From the NCBI GenBank assembly GCA_964584305.1, contig CAZOZL010000002.1, forward strand, positions 62,001 to 126,000: a DNA stretch of 64,000 bases. Direction: 5' to 3'. Position numbers and translations under genes: made by a program. This document shows positions 46,129-55,604 of the stretch, piece after piece. The notes beneath the pieces are model-generated. The model was given only the letters and a program-made list of their open reading frames with translations. It made no database searches and was not told where the DNA came from. The DNA comes from SB11 sp964584305 (GTDB taxonomy: Bacteria; Bacteroidota; Bacteroidia; UBA8524). Position 1 is the stretch's first letter, and each line of letters begins with the position of its first letter.

Positions 46129-48039
46129 ATGAAGCACAACATAGTTCGTTTCCTTTTTATAATAACCGCTGTCCTCACTTTTTCATGTGTTAGCTCGCAG
46201 CCTTTGCCAAAATCTAGCTCGAAAAATAAAAAAGCACGTGAGTTACTCCAAAAATCATACTTGCAAATGAAGGCAGGACAATATGTAATGGCTTTAGGAA
46301 CTATTGAGAAAGCCCTGAAAAAAGACGATAAATACATTGATGCGTTAATGCTAAAGGGCGATTTGCATACCTTGTTAAAAGAATTTGATGCTGCAGAAAA
46401 AATATTTGACAAAATACTATCTATCGAGCCTAAGTATGTGAAAGCATACTTTAATAAGGGCAATGCACAGCTAAAAGCACAGAAGTATAAGAAGGCAAAG
46501 GAAACATTAGAAAAATTTAAGACCTTTCCCTATTCTAAAAAATTAGAAAAACAGGTGGAAGGGCTACTTGCCATCTGCAATTTTGCCGAGAATAGTTTAG
46601 CTAACCCCGTGCCTTTTAGTCCTCAAAATTTAGGGAATGCCATAAACACAAAAAACAACGAGTATTTTCCTAGTTTAACTGCTGATGAGCAAAAACTTTA
46701 TTTTACACGTATGCTAAGAGGTTTTAATGAAGATTTTTATGTGTCGTACAAAGTAGATACTACATGGCAAAAAGCACGGAACTTGGGTGCGCCTGTTAAT
46801 ACTCCTGATAATGAAGGATTTGTGTCTATTTCTTCTGATGGACAGTACATCTTCTTCACGGCTTGTAATCGCCCTGATGGTAAAGGAAGTTGTGATTTAT
46901 ATTTTTCTAAATTAGAAGGAGATATATGGCGTAATCCTATAAATATGCAAAACCCTGTAAATACATTGGCTTGGGAATCGCAACCTTCACTATCGTTTGA
47001 CGGGAAAAATATATATTTTTCAAGCCATCGCCCTGGTGGGTATGGGGGTAGCGATATTTGGATGACCGCCTTTGAGAATAACAGGTTTACAGAGCCTGTA
47101 AACTTAGGCGAGAATATAAATACCGAGTACGACGAGAATACTCCATTTATTCATCCTGATAATAGAACTTTATATTTTTCTTCATCGGGATGGGCAGGCA
47201 TGGGCATGGCTGATATATTTTTCTCGAAAAAAGATGAGCAAGGCAATTGGAAAAAACCAACCAACTTAGGCTACCCAATAAACACTCCCGCAAGTGAAAT
47301 AGGCTTTATTGTAAACCGCAAGGGGGATTGGGCATACTTTGCCAGCGATATGCCAGGCGGTTATGGAGGATTGGATATTTATGGTTTTGAATTGTATAAG
47401 GATGCACGCCCCGAACTTTCGAGTTATGCAAAAGGCGAAGTATATGATGCTGTTACCAAACAAAAATTAGAAGCTAATATTGAACTGATTGATTTGACTA
47501 CGGGCAAGGTGATAATGACATCGCGCAGCAATAAAAAAACGGGCGAGTTTTTAATGATACTACAACCCAATAGCAACTACGCTCTAAACGTAAACAAAAA
47601 GAAGTACCTATTTCATTCAGAAAATTTTGCGATGAAAGACTATGCTGCTGATAAACCCTTTTTAATATCAGTACCGCTAAGCAGAATTAAAGTAGGCGGG
47701 ACAGTGATTTTGAAAAATGTGTTTTTTGATACTGATAAGTTTAACTTGAAAAACGAATCGAAAGTAGAACTAAACAAACTTAGCGCACTACTGAAAGAGC
47801 AAACAACCTTAAAAATTGAAATTGGCGGACATACGGACAATACGGGTAATAAAAAGGCTAATCAAGTGCTTTCAAAAAATCGTGCTAAAGCGGTGTATCA
47901 ATTTTTGATAGACAATGGTATTGTTTCTTCTCGCCTTAGCTATAAAGGCTACGGCGATAGCAAGCCCATTGTAAGTAACAATACCAAAGAAGGGCGCAGC
48001 CAAAACCGCCGCACCGAGTTTACCATTATTGGAAATTAG
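46129..48039 (+). CDS. PorE-like lipoprotein: TPR, five-bladed propeller, carboxypeptidase-regulatory and OmpA domains
   Basis: The 636-residue protein begins with a lipoprotein signal (FIITAVLTFSC, Cys about residue 20), then TPR helices (about 35-150, ARELLQKSYLQMKAGQYVMALGTI), five WD40-like PD40 repeats (about 175-430; for example YFSSHRPGGYGGSDIWM and YFASDMPGGYGGLDIYGF), a carboxypeptidase-regulatory domain (AKGEVYDAVTKQKLEANIEL, about 440-505) and an OmpA C-terminal domain (about 525-636, HTDNTGNKKANQVLSKNRAKAV with the peptidoglycan-binding Asp and RRTEFTI). This exact order is that of PorE of Porphyromonas, a T9SS lipoprotein that ties the machine to peptidoglycan; other Bacteroidota OmpA paralogs share it, so PorE is a candidate not a certainty. 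Start chosen for the signal peptide; the frame opens at 46060, 4 bases after TAACTTTG (46048-46055). Confidence 0.85.
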   Translation: MKHNIVRFLFIITAVLTFSCVSSQPLPKSSSKNKKARELLQKSYLQMKAGQYVMALGTIEKALKKDDKYIDALMLKGDLHTLLKEFDAAEKIFDKILSIEPKYVKAYFNKGNAQLKAQKYKKAKETLEKFKTFPYSKKLEKQVEGLLAICNFAENSLANPVPFSPQNLGNAINTKNNEYFPSLTADEQKLYFTRMLRGFNEDFYVSYKVDTTWQKARNLGAPVNTPDNEGFVSISSDGQYIFFTACNRPDGKGSCDLYFSKLEGDIWRNPINMQNPVNTLAWESQPSLSFDGKNIYFSSHRPGGYGGSDIWMTAFENNRFTEPVNLGENINTEYDENTPFIHPDNRTLYFSSSGWAGMGMADIFFSKKDEQGNWKKPTNLGYPINTPASEIGFIVNRKGDWAYFASDMPGGYGGLDIYGFELYKDARPELSSYAKGEVYDAVTKQKLEANIELIDLTTGKVIMTSRSNKKTGEFLMILQPNSNYALNVNKKKYLFHSENFAMKDYAADKPFLISVPLSRIKVGGTVILKNVFFDTDKFNLKNESKVELNKLSALLKEQTTLKIEIGGHTDNTGNKKANQVLSKNRAKAVYQFLIDNGIVSSRLSYKGYGDSKPIVSNNTKEGRSQNRRTEFTIIGN

Positions 48040-49466
48040 TAGTAATAAAAGGAGTAAAAACCTTTTGTGCCATTGGGGTGTATTCCCTCTATGCGTACCT
48101 GCCCTTTTATCCGCTCAAAATCTTTAATAAAGGTTTTTATATCATTGTATTTTACTTTGTTTAGCGTTACAAAAATAAACCCTTCGGGTATGCCCATTTT
48201 GCGTACTCTACCGCTTTTTATGTGCGAAACCTTAAAACCATTTTTCAAATTATAGCGGTCTTTCTCAATTTTAGATATAGGTTCAAAATCAGCACTCAAA
48301 ACAGTTGATGTGATGCTTTGTTTTTTAATAACATCGGTAGTGCCATTACGATTAGTAAGTATTAGTTTAAAAATTTTTTCTATTCCTTTTCTCAACACGG
48401 TAACCTCCACCTTATCACCAGGGCGGCGGTAGGCAATTTGCTCATCAAATTCGGCTTTGCTATCTACTTTTTTTCCTCTTACTTTTATTATAACATCGCC
48501 TTCACTAATTCCCGCCTTTTCGGCAGGGCTGTCTTCTTGCAATACTCTCACATAAATGCCTTCGTTTAGTTTTAATTTTTCTGAAAGGTTACCGTCAATA
48601 TCCCGCACTTGCATACCTGTAAAGGCACGTTGCACTTCATTAAACTCAATAAGGTCTTTCACTATTTTAGCAACAATATTTGATGGTATTGCAAATCCAT
48701 ACCCATTGTACGAGCCTGTTTTGCTCACAATAGCGGTGTTTATCCCTACCAGTTCGCCTGTGGTGTTTACTAATGCTCCACCACTATTACCAGGGTTAAT
48801 GGCGGCATCGGTCTGTATAAAAGACTCGATAGGGAACTGATTATTAACAATATTAATATTTCTTCCTTTGGCACTCACAATACCCGCAGTTACAGTACTG
48901 GTAAGGTTAAACGGATTACCAACGGCAAGCACCCACTCGCCAATTCTAAGATTTTCAGAGTTTCCTACTTTTATTGAAGGAAGTTTTTTTGCTTCAATTT
49001 TTAGCACGGCAAGGTCTGTACTTGGGTCTGTGCCTATTACCTTAGCAGTAAAACTCTTTTTATTATTGTTTAATACTACCTCTATATTATCGGCACCATC
49101 TATTACATGGTTATTAGTTACTATATATCCATTTTCACTAATAATAACGCCCGAACCAGAACTTGATACATATCCCATGCTTCCAAACGGATCCCAGCCA
49201 AACCAATTGTCCCAAGCACTTCTTCGCTGGTGTGCATTCGAAATTGTTTTTATAAAAACTACTGACGGGGTAGCCCGCTCACTTGCTTTAACAAAATTTG
49301 GGGTGCTATGTATTGCATTATGCCCTACATTTTTGACTATGGCATAATTTTCAGACGTGTTTGTTATAAGACTAACGGGTGTGGGATGGGTAGATGAGAA
49401 TAACCATGCTCCCGCAAAACCACTTATAATACCTGCAATCATTAAAACTAAAACCTTCTTCATCAT
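48036..49466 (-). CDS. degP: HtrA/DegP-family periplasmic serine protease
   Basis: The 476-residue protein starts MMKKVLVLMIAGIISGFAGAWLF (signal anchor or signal peptide, about 5-25). The trypsin-like domain carries His in IVTNNHVIDGADN (about 114), Asp in TDPSTDLAVLKI (about 145) and Ser in TDAAINPGNSGGALVNTTGELVGI (about 226), the full catalytic triad. A PDZ domain follows (GIYVRVLQEDSPAEKAGISEGDVIIKV), then a degraded second PDZ-like region (about 390-476). It degrades or refolds misfolded periplasmic proteins. The start is the signal-peptide Met 24 codons inside the longest frame. It is convergent with, and overlaps by 4 bases, the PorE-like gene. Confidence 0.94.
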   Translation of the reverse strand: MMKKVLVLMIAGIISGFAGAWLFSSTHPTPVSLITNTSENYAIVKNVGHNAIHSTPNFVKASERATPSVVFIKTISNAHQRRSAWDNWFGWDPFGSMGYVSSSGSGVIISENGYIVTNNHVIDGADNIEVVLNNNKKSFTAKVIGTDPSTDLAVLKIEAKKLPSIKVGNSENLRIGEWVLAVGNPFNLTSTVTAGIVSAKGRNINIVNNQFPIESFIQTDAAINPGNSGGALVNTTGELVGINTAIVSKTGSYNGYGFAIPSNIVAKIVKDLIEFNEVQRAFTGMQVRDIDGNLSEKLKLNEGIYVRVLQEDSPAEKAGISEGDVIIKVRGKKVDSKAEFDEQIAYRRPGDKVEVTVLRKGIEKIFKLILTNRNGTTDVIKKQSITSTVLSADFEPISKIEKDRYNLKNGFKVSHIKSGRVRKMGIPEGFIFVTLNKVKYNDIKTFIKDFERIKGQVRIEGIHPNGTKGFYSFYYY

Positions 49467-49492
49467 TCTATTTTTATAACTTAACTTACTTA

Positions 49493-49500
49493 CAAATGTA
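49493..49500 (-). promoter_or_regulatory. -7 promoter box (TACATTTG) of degP
   Basis: TACATTTG on the minus strand lies 26 bases before the chosen ATG at 49466 and supports that start over the longer frame, whose first codon (49538) precedes the box. A TTTG upstream is only 15 bases away, short of the usual 19-20. Confidence 0.45.
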
Positions 49501-49546
49501 TCAATCATTTTTAAGCAAAATGCAGACCAATTGACCAATTATAGAA

Positions 49547-49580
49547 CAAAAAAACAGCCCATAACAAAGTTATGGGCTGT
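49547..49580 (-). terminator. Intrinsic terminator of the DUF1573 gene
   Basis: Perfect 12-base arms ACAGCCCATAAC and GTTATGGGCTGT around a 3-base loop, followed on the minus strand by TTTTTTTGTTC. A/T runs flank both sides, so it may act in both directions. Confidence 0.88.
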
Positions 49581-49602
49581 TTTTTTTTAAAATTTTTAGT
49601 GG

Positions 49603-50715
49603 CTAATACTTTAAAGCATTAGGGTTGCTTACTATTTCAGTAGTAAAATGCAAGCGTAGTTCAGGGGTAACAGGGTCGTTACTAATAACTATAATACTTT
49701 TGTTTTGTAAGCCTTGTCTTCCTGCGGAGAAGAATGTGCCTCTAATAGTGGCACTTTCACCACGCCTCAATGTTTTTTTATCAATAACAGAGGCGGTACA
49801 CCCGCAAGTAGTGTTAACACTACGTATTTCCAATTTTTTCTTACCCATATTAGTTATTCTATATTGAAAACTAACAGAGTCTCCTTTCAAAATTTTACCC
49901 AAGTATAAGTTTTGTGCATCTACTTCTATTTTAGGTGCTTTTTTAAGTTGCTTTTTACTTAGTTTTTTAAACTTCTCTCTAATTACTATTTGTGCATAAA
50001 TAGGGATATTGCTACTATGTATAGAATCGTTGGTGTTTAAATAAAACACATAATTCTGCTCTCCCCATTTTTTAGAAAGTTTTGTATTGAATAATGCCTT
50101 TATAGTAATTTCTTTTTTAGCTTGAATTCTATGGAAATCATTATCCATCTCAAAAGCAATATAATAGGGTACATTTACTATGTCTTTCACATAAATATCT
50201 TTATCGCTTTGGTTGTATACTTTAAATTCTATTGAATCAATATCGCCCATAATACTCTCGCCAAATACTAAAAAATTGTTTTGAAGTCTTAGTTTCCCAA
50301 ACTCAAGTGGGTATTTTTCAGTAATATCAAAAGGGCGTGGTTTTACTACCCCTCTAAAAAGTAGTGTGGTTGATGCGGGTACACCGTTAGTTCGTACATA
50401 TACTACTTTTTCAAAGGGTCCAGGTAGGTTAGTAGGGTCAAATATTGCCCTCACAAAACCTTGCCCATTTGGAGGTATAGTATCTTGTGTCCATTCAGGT
50501 TGTGTGCAGCCACACGAGGGCTTAACTTCTAAAATCAGCAAAGGAGCATTACCAATATTGCGTATTTTATAGTCTATTTTTACTGTGCCATCTACCTCGT
50601 TTATTTCGCCAAAATCATGGTCGTATTTTAAAAACAGTGGCTTGGCTTGTGAAAACGCGGGTAGCGAAAGTGCTGTTATAACAGCGGCAAAAAAAATATT
50701 CTTCATCATAATCAT
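49603..50715 (-). CDS. DUF1573 protein with two domains, secreted
   Basis: The 370-residue protein has a signal peptide (KNIFFAAVITALSLPAFS-QAK; start could be any of three nearby Mets) and two immunoglobulin-like DUF1573 units: YDHDFGEINEVDGTVKIDYKIRNIG .. SCGCTQPEWTQDTI (about 30-75) and LYLGKILKGDSVSFQYRITNMG .. TTCGCTASVIDKKTL (about 275-320). Each has the CGCT motif of the family. The function of DUF1573 proteins is not established; they are abundant surface/periplasmic proteins in Bacteroidota. Divergent from ruvB. Confidence 0.87.
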   Translation of the reverse strand: MIMMKNIFFAAVITALSLPAFSQAKPLFLKYDHDFGEINEVDGTVKIDYKIRNIGNAPLLILEVKPSCGCTQPEWTQDTIPPNGQGFVRAIFDPTNLPGPFEKVVYVRTNGVPASTTLLFRGVVKPRPFDITEKYPLEFGKLRLQNNFLVFGESIMGDIDSIEFKVYNQSDKDIYVKDIVNVPYYIAFEMDNDFHRIQAKKEITIKALFNTKLSKKWGEQNYVFYLNTNDSIHSSNIPIYAQIVIREKFKKLSKKQLKKAPKIEVDAQNLYLGKILKGDSVSFQYRITNMGKKKLEIRSVNTTCGCTASVIDKKTLRRGESATIRGTFFSAGRQGLQNKSIIVISNDPVTPELRLHFTTEIVSNPNALKY

Positions 50716-50764
50716 TAGTCTCTCTGCAAATATTATTCCCTCTTTTGATACTAAAAAGATGTTT

Positions 50765-50796
50765 TTTGCTCAAATACCGTTGCTTTGCTAACTTTG
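50765..50796 (+). promoter_or_regulatory. Promoter of ruvB (TTTG-N20-TAACTTTG), abutting the start codon
   Basis: TTTG at 50765-50768 and TAACTTTG at 50789-50796 are separated by exactly 20 bases, the full Bacteroidota promoter. The ruvB GTG follows after only four bases (50801). Confidence 0.75.
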
Positions 50797-50800
50797 AAAA

Positions 50801-51829
50801 GTGCGAAACGATTATCTAAACCCTGACGATGACAATTTTTCTTCGACTGAAAAAGAGATTGAAAAAGTATTAAGACCTACCACCTTTGGCGATTTTACTG
50901 GGCAGGAGAAGATATTATACAATCTTAAAATTTTTGTTGAAGCAGCAAAATTAAGAGGTGAAGCTCTTGACCATGTGCTTTTGCACGGCCCCCCTGGGTT
51001 GGGTAAAACTACTTTATCGTACATTATTGCCAATGAATTAAGTGCGGGTATAAAAGTTACTTCAGGACCAGTATTAGAAAAACCGGGTGATTTGGCGGGG
51101 CTACTTACCAGTCTTGAAGAAGGGGATGTACTTTTTATTGATGAAATACATCGCCTTAGCCCCGTTGTTGAAGAGTATTTATACTCTGCAATGGAAGATT
51201 ATAAGATTGATATAATGTTAGAAAGTGGACCTAATGCTCGCACTGTGCAAATAACTTTAAACCCTTTTACCCTTATTGGTGCTACCACTCGGTCGGGTTT
51301 GTTAACTTCACCATTACGAGCAAGGTTTGGTATCACTGCAAGGTTAGAGTATTACGATGCTAAACTTTTAGCATCAATATTAGTACGCTCTGCCAGTATT
51401 TTAAATACGGTAATAAATAAAGAAGCCGCTTTTGAAATAGCACGGCGTAGTAGAGGTACACCACGTATAGCCAATGCATTACTGCGACGTACACGTGATT
51501 TTGCCCAAATAAAAGGCGACGGGGATGTTGACTTAGCTATCTCGCAAATGGCACTTACAGCACTAAATGTAGATAGCAATGGACTGGACGAAATGGATAA
51601 CCGCATTTTATCTACCATAATAGATAAGTTTAAGGGCGGACCAGTAGGTTTAACTACCATATCCACAGCAGTAAGTGAAGAAGCGGGAACTATTGAAGAG
51701 GTGTACGAACCATTTTTGATAAAAGAAGGGTACTTGCACCGCACCCCACGTGGACGTGAAGCAACTGAAAAAGCCTACTTGCATTTGGGTAAATTGCCCC
51801 ACATGGGTGGTAAGAATACTTTATTGTAA
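50801..51829 (+). CDS. ruvB: Holliday junction branch migration ATPase RuvB
   Basis: The 342-residue AAA+ motor drives branch migration with RuvA. Walker A GPPGLGKTTLSYI (about 65-77), Walker B LFIDEIHRLSP (about 112-122), sensor 1 GATTRSGLLTSPLRARFGI (about 165-183) and the winged-helix C-terminus (GYLHRTPRGREATEKAY) are all present. The start is GTG at 50801: the next residues, RNDYLNPDDDNFSSTEKEIEKVLRP, line up with the N-termini of other Bacteroidota RuvB proteins as I remember them, and no ATG fits. It is followed after 6 bases by pbpC. The promoter box ends 4 bases before the start codon. Confidence 0.96.
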   Translation: MRNDYLNPDDDNFSSTEKEIEKVLRPTTFGDFTGQEKILYNLKIFVEAAKLRGEALDHVLLHGPPGLGKTTLSYIIANELSAGIKVTSGPVLEKPGDLAGLLTSLEEGDVLFIDEIHRLSPVVEEYLYSAMEDYKIDIMLESGPNARTVQITLNPFTLIGATTRSGLLTSPLRARFGITARLEYYDAKLLASILVRSASILNTVINKEAAFEIARRSRGTPRIANALLRRTRDFAQIKGDGDVDLAISQMALTALNVDSNGLDEMDNRILSTIIDKFKGGPVGLTTISTAVSEEAGTIEEVYEPFLIKEGYLHRTPRGREATEKAYLHLGKLPHMGGKNTLL

Positions 51830-51835
51830 AAACTT

Positions 51836-54187
51836 ATGAGCCATATTTGGCAAATCATAAAACCAATAAAAAAATTCAGTAAATGGATTTGGAAAATGCG
51901 TTGGGTTAGATTTACTTTTTATACCGCTCTATCCAGCATATTTATCTTTTTCCTTCTCCACTTTATTTTTCCATTGCGGGTAAATGTGGAATACTCACAA
52001 ATAGTTACTGCCGAAGATGGTACAGTACTTTCTGCCTATTTAAACAGTGATGATAAATGGCGGCTATATACCGAGTTGGAAGAGATAACGCCCGAACTTG
52101 CAAAAGCTATTATTTATAAAGAGGATAAATACTTCTATTCTCATTTTGGAATAAACCCAATAGCTATTGTGCGTGCGCTAATAAACAATACTGTAAAAGG
52201 TAGGCGAACATCAGGCGCATCCACCATTACTATGCAGGTAGCTCGCTTGCTTCGCCCTGCTAATAGAACATATATAAACAAAGTAATAGAAATTTTCAGG
52301 GCTTTTCAGTTAGAACTAAAGTATAGTAAACGAGAAATTTTACAACTTTACTTAAACCTTGTACCCTATGGCAGCAATATTGAAGGGGTAAAATCTGCCA
52401 CACTAATATATTTAGGTAAAATGCCCAATCAGCTTAGTTTGGCAGAAATTACAGCATTATCCATTATCCCTAACCGACCCAAAAGTTTAGCCTTAGGAAA
52501 AAATAATGCACGAATTGTACAAGAACGAAACAAGTGGCTAAAACGATTTGAGAGAGAAGAAGTATTTGCAAAAACTAAAATTGCAGATGCTTTAACAGAA
52601 CCTTTTGAAGCCAAACGAAGACCCGCACCAAAATATGCCCCCCACCTTTCACGAAGACTAAAAAATACGGTTATAAGAACCCCTATTATTAAAACTGCTT
52701 TAAAATTTAACCAACAATTGGAGGTAGAGGGCATCACCAAAAACTATATAGAACGCTTGAAACGTATTAATATACACAATGCGGCTGTGCTGGTGGTAGA
52801 TAATACTACACACAATGTAGTGTGCTACGTAGGGTCTGCCGATTTTTTTGATAAAACTGATGGCGGACAAGTGGATGGGGTAACTGCCGTACGCTCACCC
52901 GGTAGTGCTTTAAAACCATACTTGTATGCAAAGGTTTTTGAGCGAGGGGTTGCCACACCAAAAACTATACTAAACGATGTACCCTTGAATGTTGCGGGAT
53001 ATGAACCCGAAAACTATGACGAGAAATTTCACGGAAAAATATCGGTAACACAAGCATTAGCATTATCGCTTAATATACCTGCGGTAAAACTATTAGATAA
53101 GGTAGGGGTAGAAATATTTGTTAAAGAACTGGTTAAAGCCAATTTTGTAACCATAAAAAAACAACGCAAGGGGCTTGGGTTATCGCTAATATTAGGCGGC
53201 TGCGGGGTAACATTAGAAGAGATGGCAACGCTGTATGCTGCACTGGCAAACTATGGTAATTATACGCCGCTCAACTATTTAAAAGGCGATAGCACACCAC
53301 TAAAAATACCCATTGTATCGCCAGAGGCAGCATACTTAGTAACCGATGTGCTTACCCAAATAACCCGACCCGATTTACCCAATAATTATAGAAATAGCCC
53401 CCATGTACCAAAAATAGCATGGAAAACGGGTACCAGCTATGGCAGGCGTGATGCGTGGAGCATAGGCTATAACCACAATTATACGATAGCGGTTTGGGTA
53501 GGCAATTTTTCTGGAACGGGCGTTCCAGAATTATCGGGTGCAGAGATTGCCACCCCACTACTTTTTGAAATTTTTAATAAAATAGATTATAATTCATCAC
53601 GCTATTGGTATAGCCCGCCTACAAAAATTGATATTAGAAATGTATGCAGCCAAACGGGAGATTTGCCCGCAGAATATTGTACTGATATTGTTGAAGACTA
53701 CTATATACAAGGAATTTCGCGCACTGTGGTATGCAATCATAAAAAAATGCTCTCTGTAAGTTTAGACTCTACTTTTAGCTACTGTACCACTTGCCAGCCC
53801 AATAAGGGATATTATAGGAAACTGTACGATAATTTACCCATAGAACTAATAAGCTATTACGAGGAAAATAAAATAAGTTACCCAAAACTACCTCCGCATA
53901 ATCCCAATTGTTATAGGGTGTTTAAGGATAATGCACCGCAAATAACTTCACCAGCAAATGCACGAGAGTTTTTGATTGAGAAAGCCGCCTCACAAAAAAT
54001 AATGCTAAGTGCCAATACTCCTACTGATGTAAAGTATATTTATTGGTATATAAACGATGTTTTTTTTAAGAAAACAGAAGCACAGCAACCCATATTTTTC
54101 ACTCCCACAATAGGTAAGATAAAAGTTTCTTGCGCTGATGATAAAGGTAGAAACAGCAATGTTTTTATTACAGTAGAAGGGTATTAG
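51836..54187 (+). CDS. pbpC: Penicillin-binding protein 1C
   Basis: The 783-residue bifunctional peptidoglycan synthase has a short cytoplasmic part, one transmembrane segment (about 20-45), a GT51 glycosyltransferase domain (catalytic Glu in KAIIYKEDKYFYSHFGIN, about 87-104; SGASTITMQVARLLRP), a transpeptidase domain (Ser in RSPGSALKPYLYAKVFERG, about 355; the KTGT motif KTGTSYGRRDAWSIGY, about 530), and a C-terminal PBP1C domain (about 690-783, ITSPANAREFLIEKAASQ). It is tied to ruvB, 6 bases upstream. The alpha-2-macroglobulin gene that often accompanies pbpC is not here. It is convergent with the PorG-like gene. Confidence 0.94.
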   Translation: MSHIWQIIKPIKKFSKWIWKMRWVRFTFYTALSSIFIFFLLHFIFPLRVNVEYSQIVTAEDGTVLSAYLNSDDKWRLYTELEEITPELAKAIIYKEDKYFYSHFGINPIAIVRALINNTVKGRRTSGASTITMQVARLLRPANRTYINKVIEIFRAFQLELKYSKREILQLYLNLVPYGSNIEGVKSATLIYLGKMPNQLSLAEITALSIIPNRPKSLALGKNNARIVQERNKWLKRFEREEVFAKTKIADALTEPFEAKRRPAPKYAPHLSRRLKNTVIRTPIIKTALKFNQQLEVEGITKNYIERLKRINIHNAAVLVVDNTTHNVVCYVGSADFFDKTDGGQVDGVTAVRSPGSALKPYLYAKVFERGVATPKTILNDVPLNVAGYEPENYDEKFHGKISVTQALALSLNIPAVKLLDKVGVEIFVKELVKANFVTIKKQRKGLGLSLILGGCGVTLEEMATLYAALANYGNYTPLNYLKGDSTPLKIPIVSPEAAYLVTDVLTQITRPDLPNNYRNSPHVPKIAWKTGTSYGRRDAWSIGYNHNYTIAVWVGNFSGTGVPELSGAEIATPLLFEIFNKIDYNSSRYWYSPPTKIDIRNVCSQTGDLPAEYCTDIVEDYYIQGISRTVVCNHKKMLSVSLDSTFSYCTTCQPNKGYYRKLYDNLPIELISYYEENKISYPKLPPHNPNCYRVFKDNAPQITSPANAREFLIEKAASQKIMLSANTPTDVKYIYWYINDVFFKKTEAQQPIFFTPTIGKIKVSCADDKGRNSNVFITVEGY

Positions 54188-54210
54188 CCCTATATCAAAT
54201 TTGAGGTGAA

Positions 54211-55119
54211 TTATTCTAACCCTCTATTTGGGCAAGGTATGCCCCAGCTTCGTTTTCTATAAAGGTTAAGCCTTTTATTGATTGTGATTAAGAAAAAAGC
54301 AAAATTATCATTTGAACTTGGATTACCTCTTGCTGCGTTGCCTGCTTGTTTACTTCCGTCTGAAAATAGGTTTTTATCAGCTAAATCAGCGGCTAAGTCT
54401 CCTCTGTTTTGTCTTAAAACATCATTATCATAATAAAACCCGCTAACATCATCAATATAATCAGTAAAGGTTTTACGAAACGTTACCTCAACACCTATTG
54501 AGATGCTATTGTTTATTAAAAACTTATAGCCCGCCCCCATAGGTATAGAAAATGAATATAGCTTATAAGGTTTTGCACCCCCACTAAGCCCCTGCCCTTC
54601 GGTGGATAGTTCTTGCAACGAGAACCACTCATCATTATACTCGCCGTAGGGTTTAAACTTAAACATGCTTATGCCTGTAAACAGGTATATATTATGCCTT
54701 TTATTAGTCCTTCTGCTGTACAGTTTTCGTGATAAGCCCTTTATATTCCAGTTAAATAAAGAGTATTCTATTTGTAAGGATACATCAGTAATGTTTGAAC
54801 GAAAGTTTAAATTTCTACCTTTTTTAAACTTACTGGATGATAGTGCATCATCACCAGATAAGCGACCAAAAAACAGGCTTCCTCGCACCGCCCAGTGGTT
54901 GGTCATATAATAACGCAAACCACCACCAACAGCAAAGTTTAATGCTTTTGGGTCAAAGCTCATTAAATCATCCGTTCCCCCCAAATCACCCGAAAAATAG
55001 GTAATACCTGTACCAGTATAGGCTTCAAATCCATTGATAGCCAAACGGCTTTGTGCTTTACCCAAAAAAGGAAAAACCATAAAAACCATAATTATAATCA
55101 CAAACAATTTATTTCTCAT
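54211..55119 (-). CDS. PorG-like (DUF6089) outer-membrane protein, fourth copy
   Basis: The 302-residue protein begins MRNKLFVIIIMVFMVFPFLGKA-QSR (signal peptide; an in-frame ATG 9 codons upstream is disfavoured). It has the DUF6089 series: GFEAYTGTGITYFSGDLGG, LRYYMTNHWAVRGSLFFGRL, FTGISMFKFKPYGEYN, LQELSTEGQGLSGG, EVTFRKTFTDYIDDVSGFYYDN and FAFFLITINKRLN. It lies alone beyond pbpC, about 20 kb from the tandem trio, and is longer in the linker after strand 3. No function beyond a likely T9SS-related or general surface role is visible. Confidence 0.85.
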   Translation of the reverse strand: MRNKLFVIIIMVFMVFPFLGKAQSRLAINGFEAYTGTGITYFSGDLGGTDDLMSFDPKALNFAVGGGLRYYMTNHWAVRGSLFFGRLSGDDALSSSKFKKGRNLNFRSNITDVSLQIEYSLFNWNIKGLSRKLYSRRTNKRHNIYLFTGISMFKFKPYGEYNDEWFSLQELSTEGQGLSGGAKPYKLYSFSIPMGAGYKFLINNSISIGVEVTFRKTFTDYIDDVSGFYYDNDVLRQNRGDLAADLADKNLFSDGSKQAGNAARGNPSSNDNFAFFLITINKRLNLYRKRSWGIPCPNRGLE

Positions 55120-55604
55120 AACAGCATAACATAATTTTTCACTCATTAAAGAGCTTAGTTCATCATTTCAAAGTGTAAAACTACTTCCAAAACTGTTTTT
55201 TTGAAACCAGTTTTATTTGTGCTGCACCATATTTATATATATGGCGGTCATTCATATTTGGAGACTTATTTTAGTTCAACATATATTAAACTCACAGTAA
55301 ATAGGATTTCGACCTATTTTGTTGTAATTACCTATAAATCAATACTTAAATTATTATTTAGAGATAAATAAGAAAAGCGATAGGTTTTAACCAAATCAAA
55401 AGAAAATCTACCAAAAACAAATAACTGAACGAAGTGAAGAAACGATACGATGGGACAGGAAAATTTGACTTTAGTGGCAGTTTATTTTTTATTTGAAAAA
55501 AAAGTAAGAGTACTTCAAGCATAAAATTATATCTGCTCAATGTATTAGTGGTAGCTAAAAATTAGGCTATACCTATATTTGCCTAAATTACCAGCATACA
55601 AAAA
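55120..55604. other. AT-rich gene-free gap upstream of bshB1
   Basis: About 485 bases with no credible gene. A 60-codon frame at 55358-55540 on the minus strand is hydrophobic low-complexity and has no match I know. A segment near 55420-55450 (CAAATAACTGAACGAAGTG) shares a ten-base core, CAAATAACTG, in reverse complement with the 7287 repeat. The bshB1 promoter box is at 55574-55581. Confidence 0.55.
55574..55581 (+). promoter_or_regulatory. -7 promoter box (TATATTTG) of bshB1
   Basis: TATATTTG lies 23 bases before the ATG at 55605. The upstream TTTG is not evident at the expected spacing. Confidence 0.4.

Noticed and set aside
55358..55540. 60-codon hydrophobic minus-strand frame in the gap before bshB1
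   Set aside because: Low-complexity, AT-rich, no start context and no recognisable family; probably chance.
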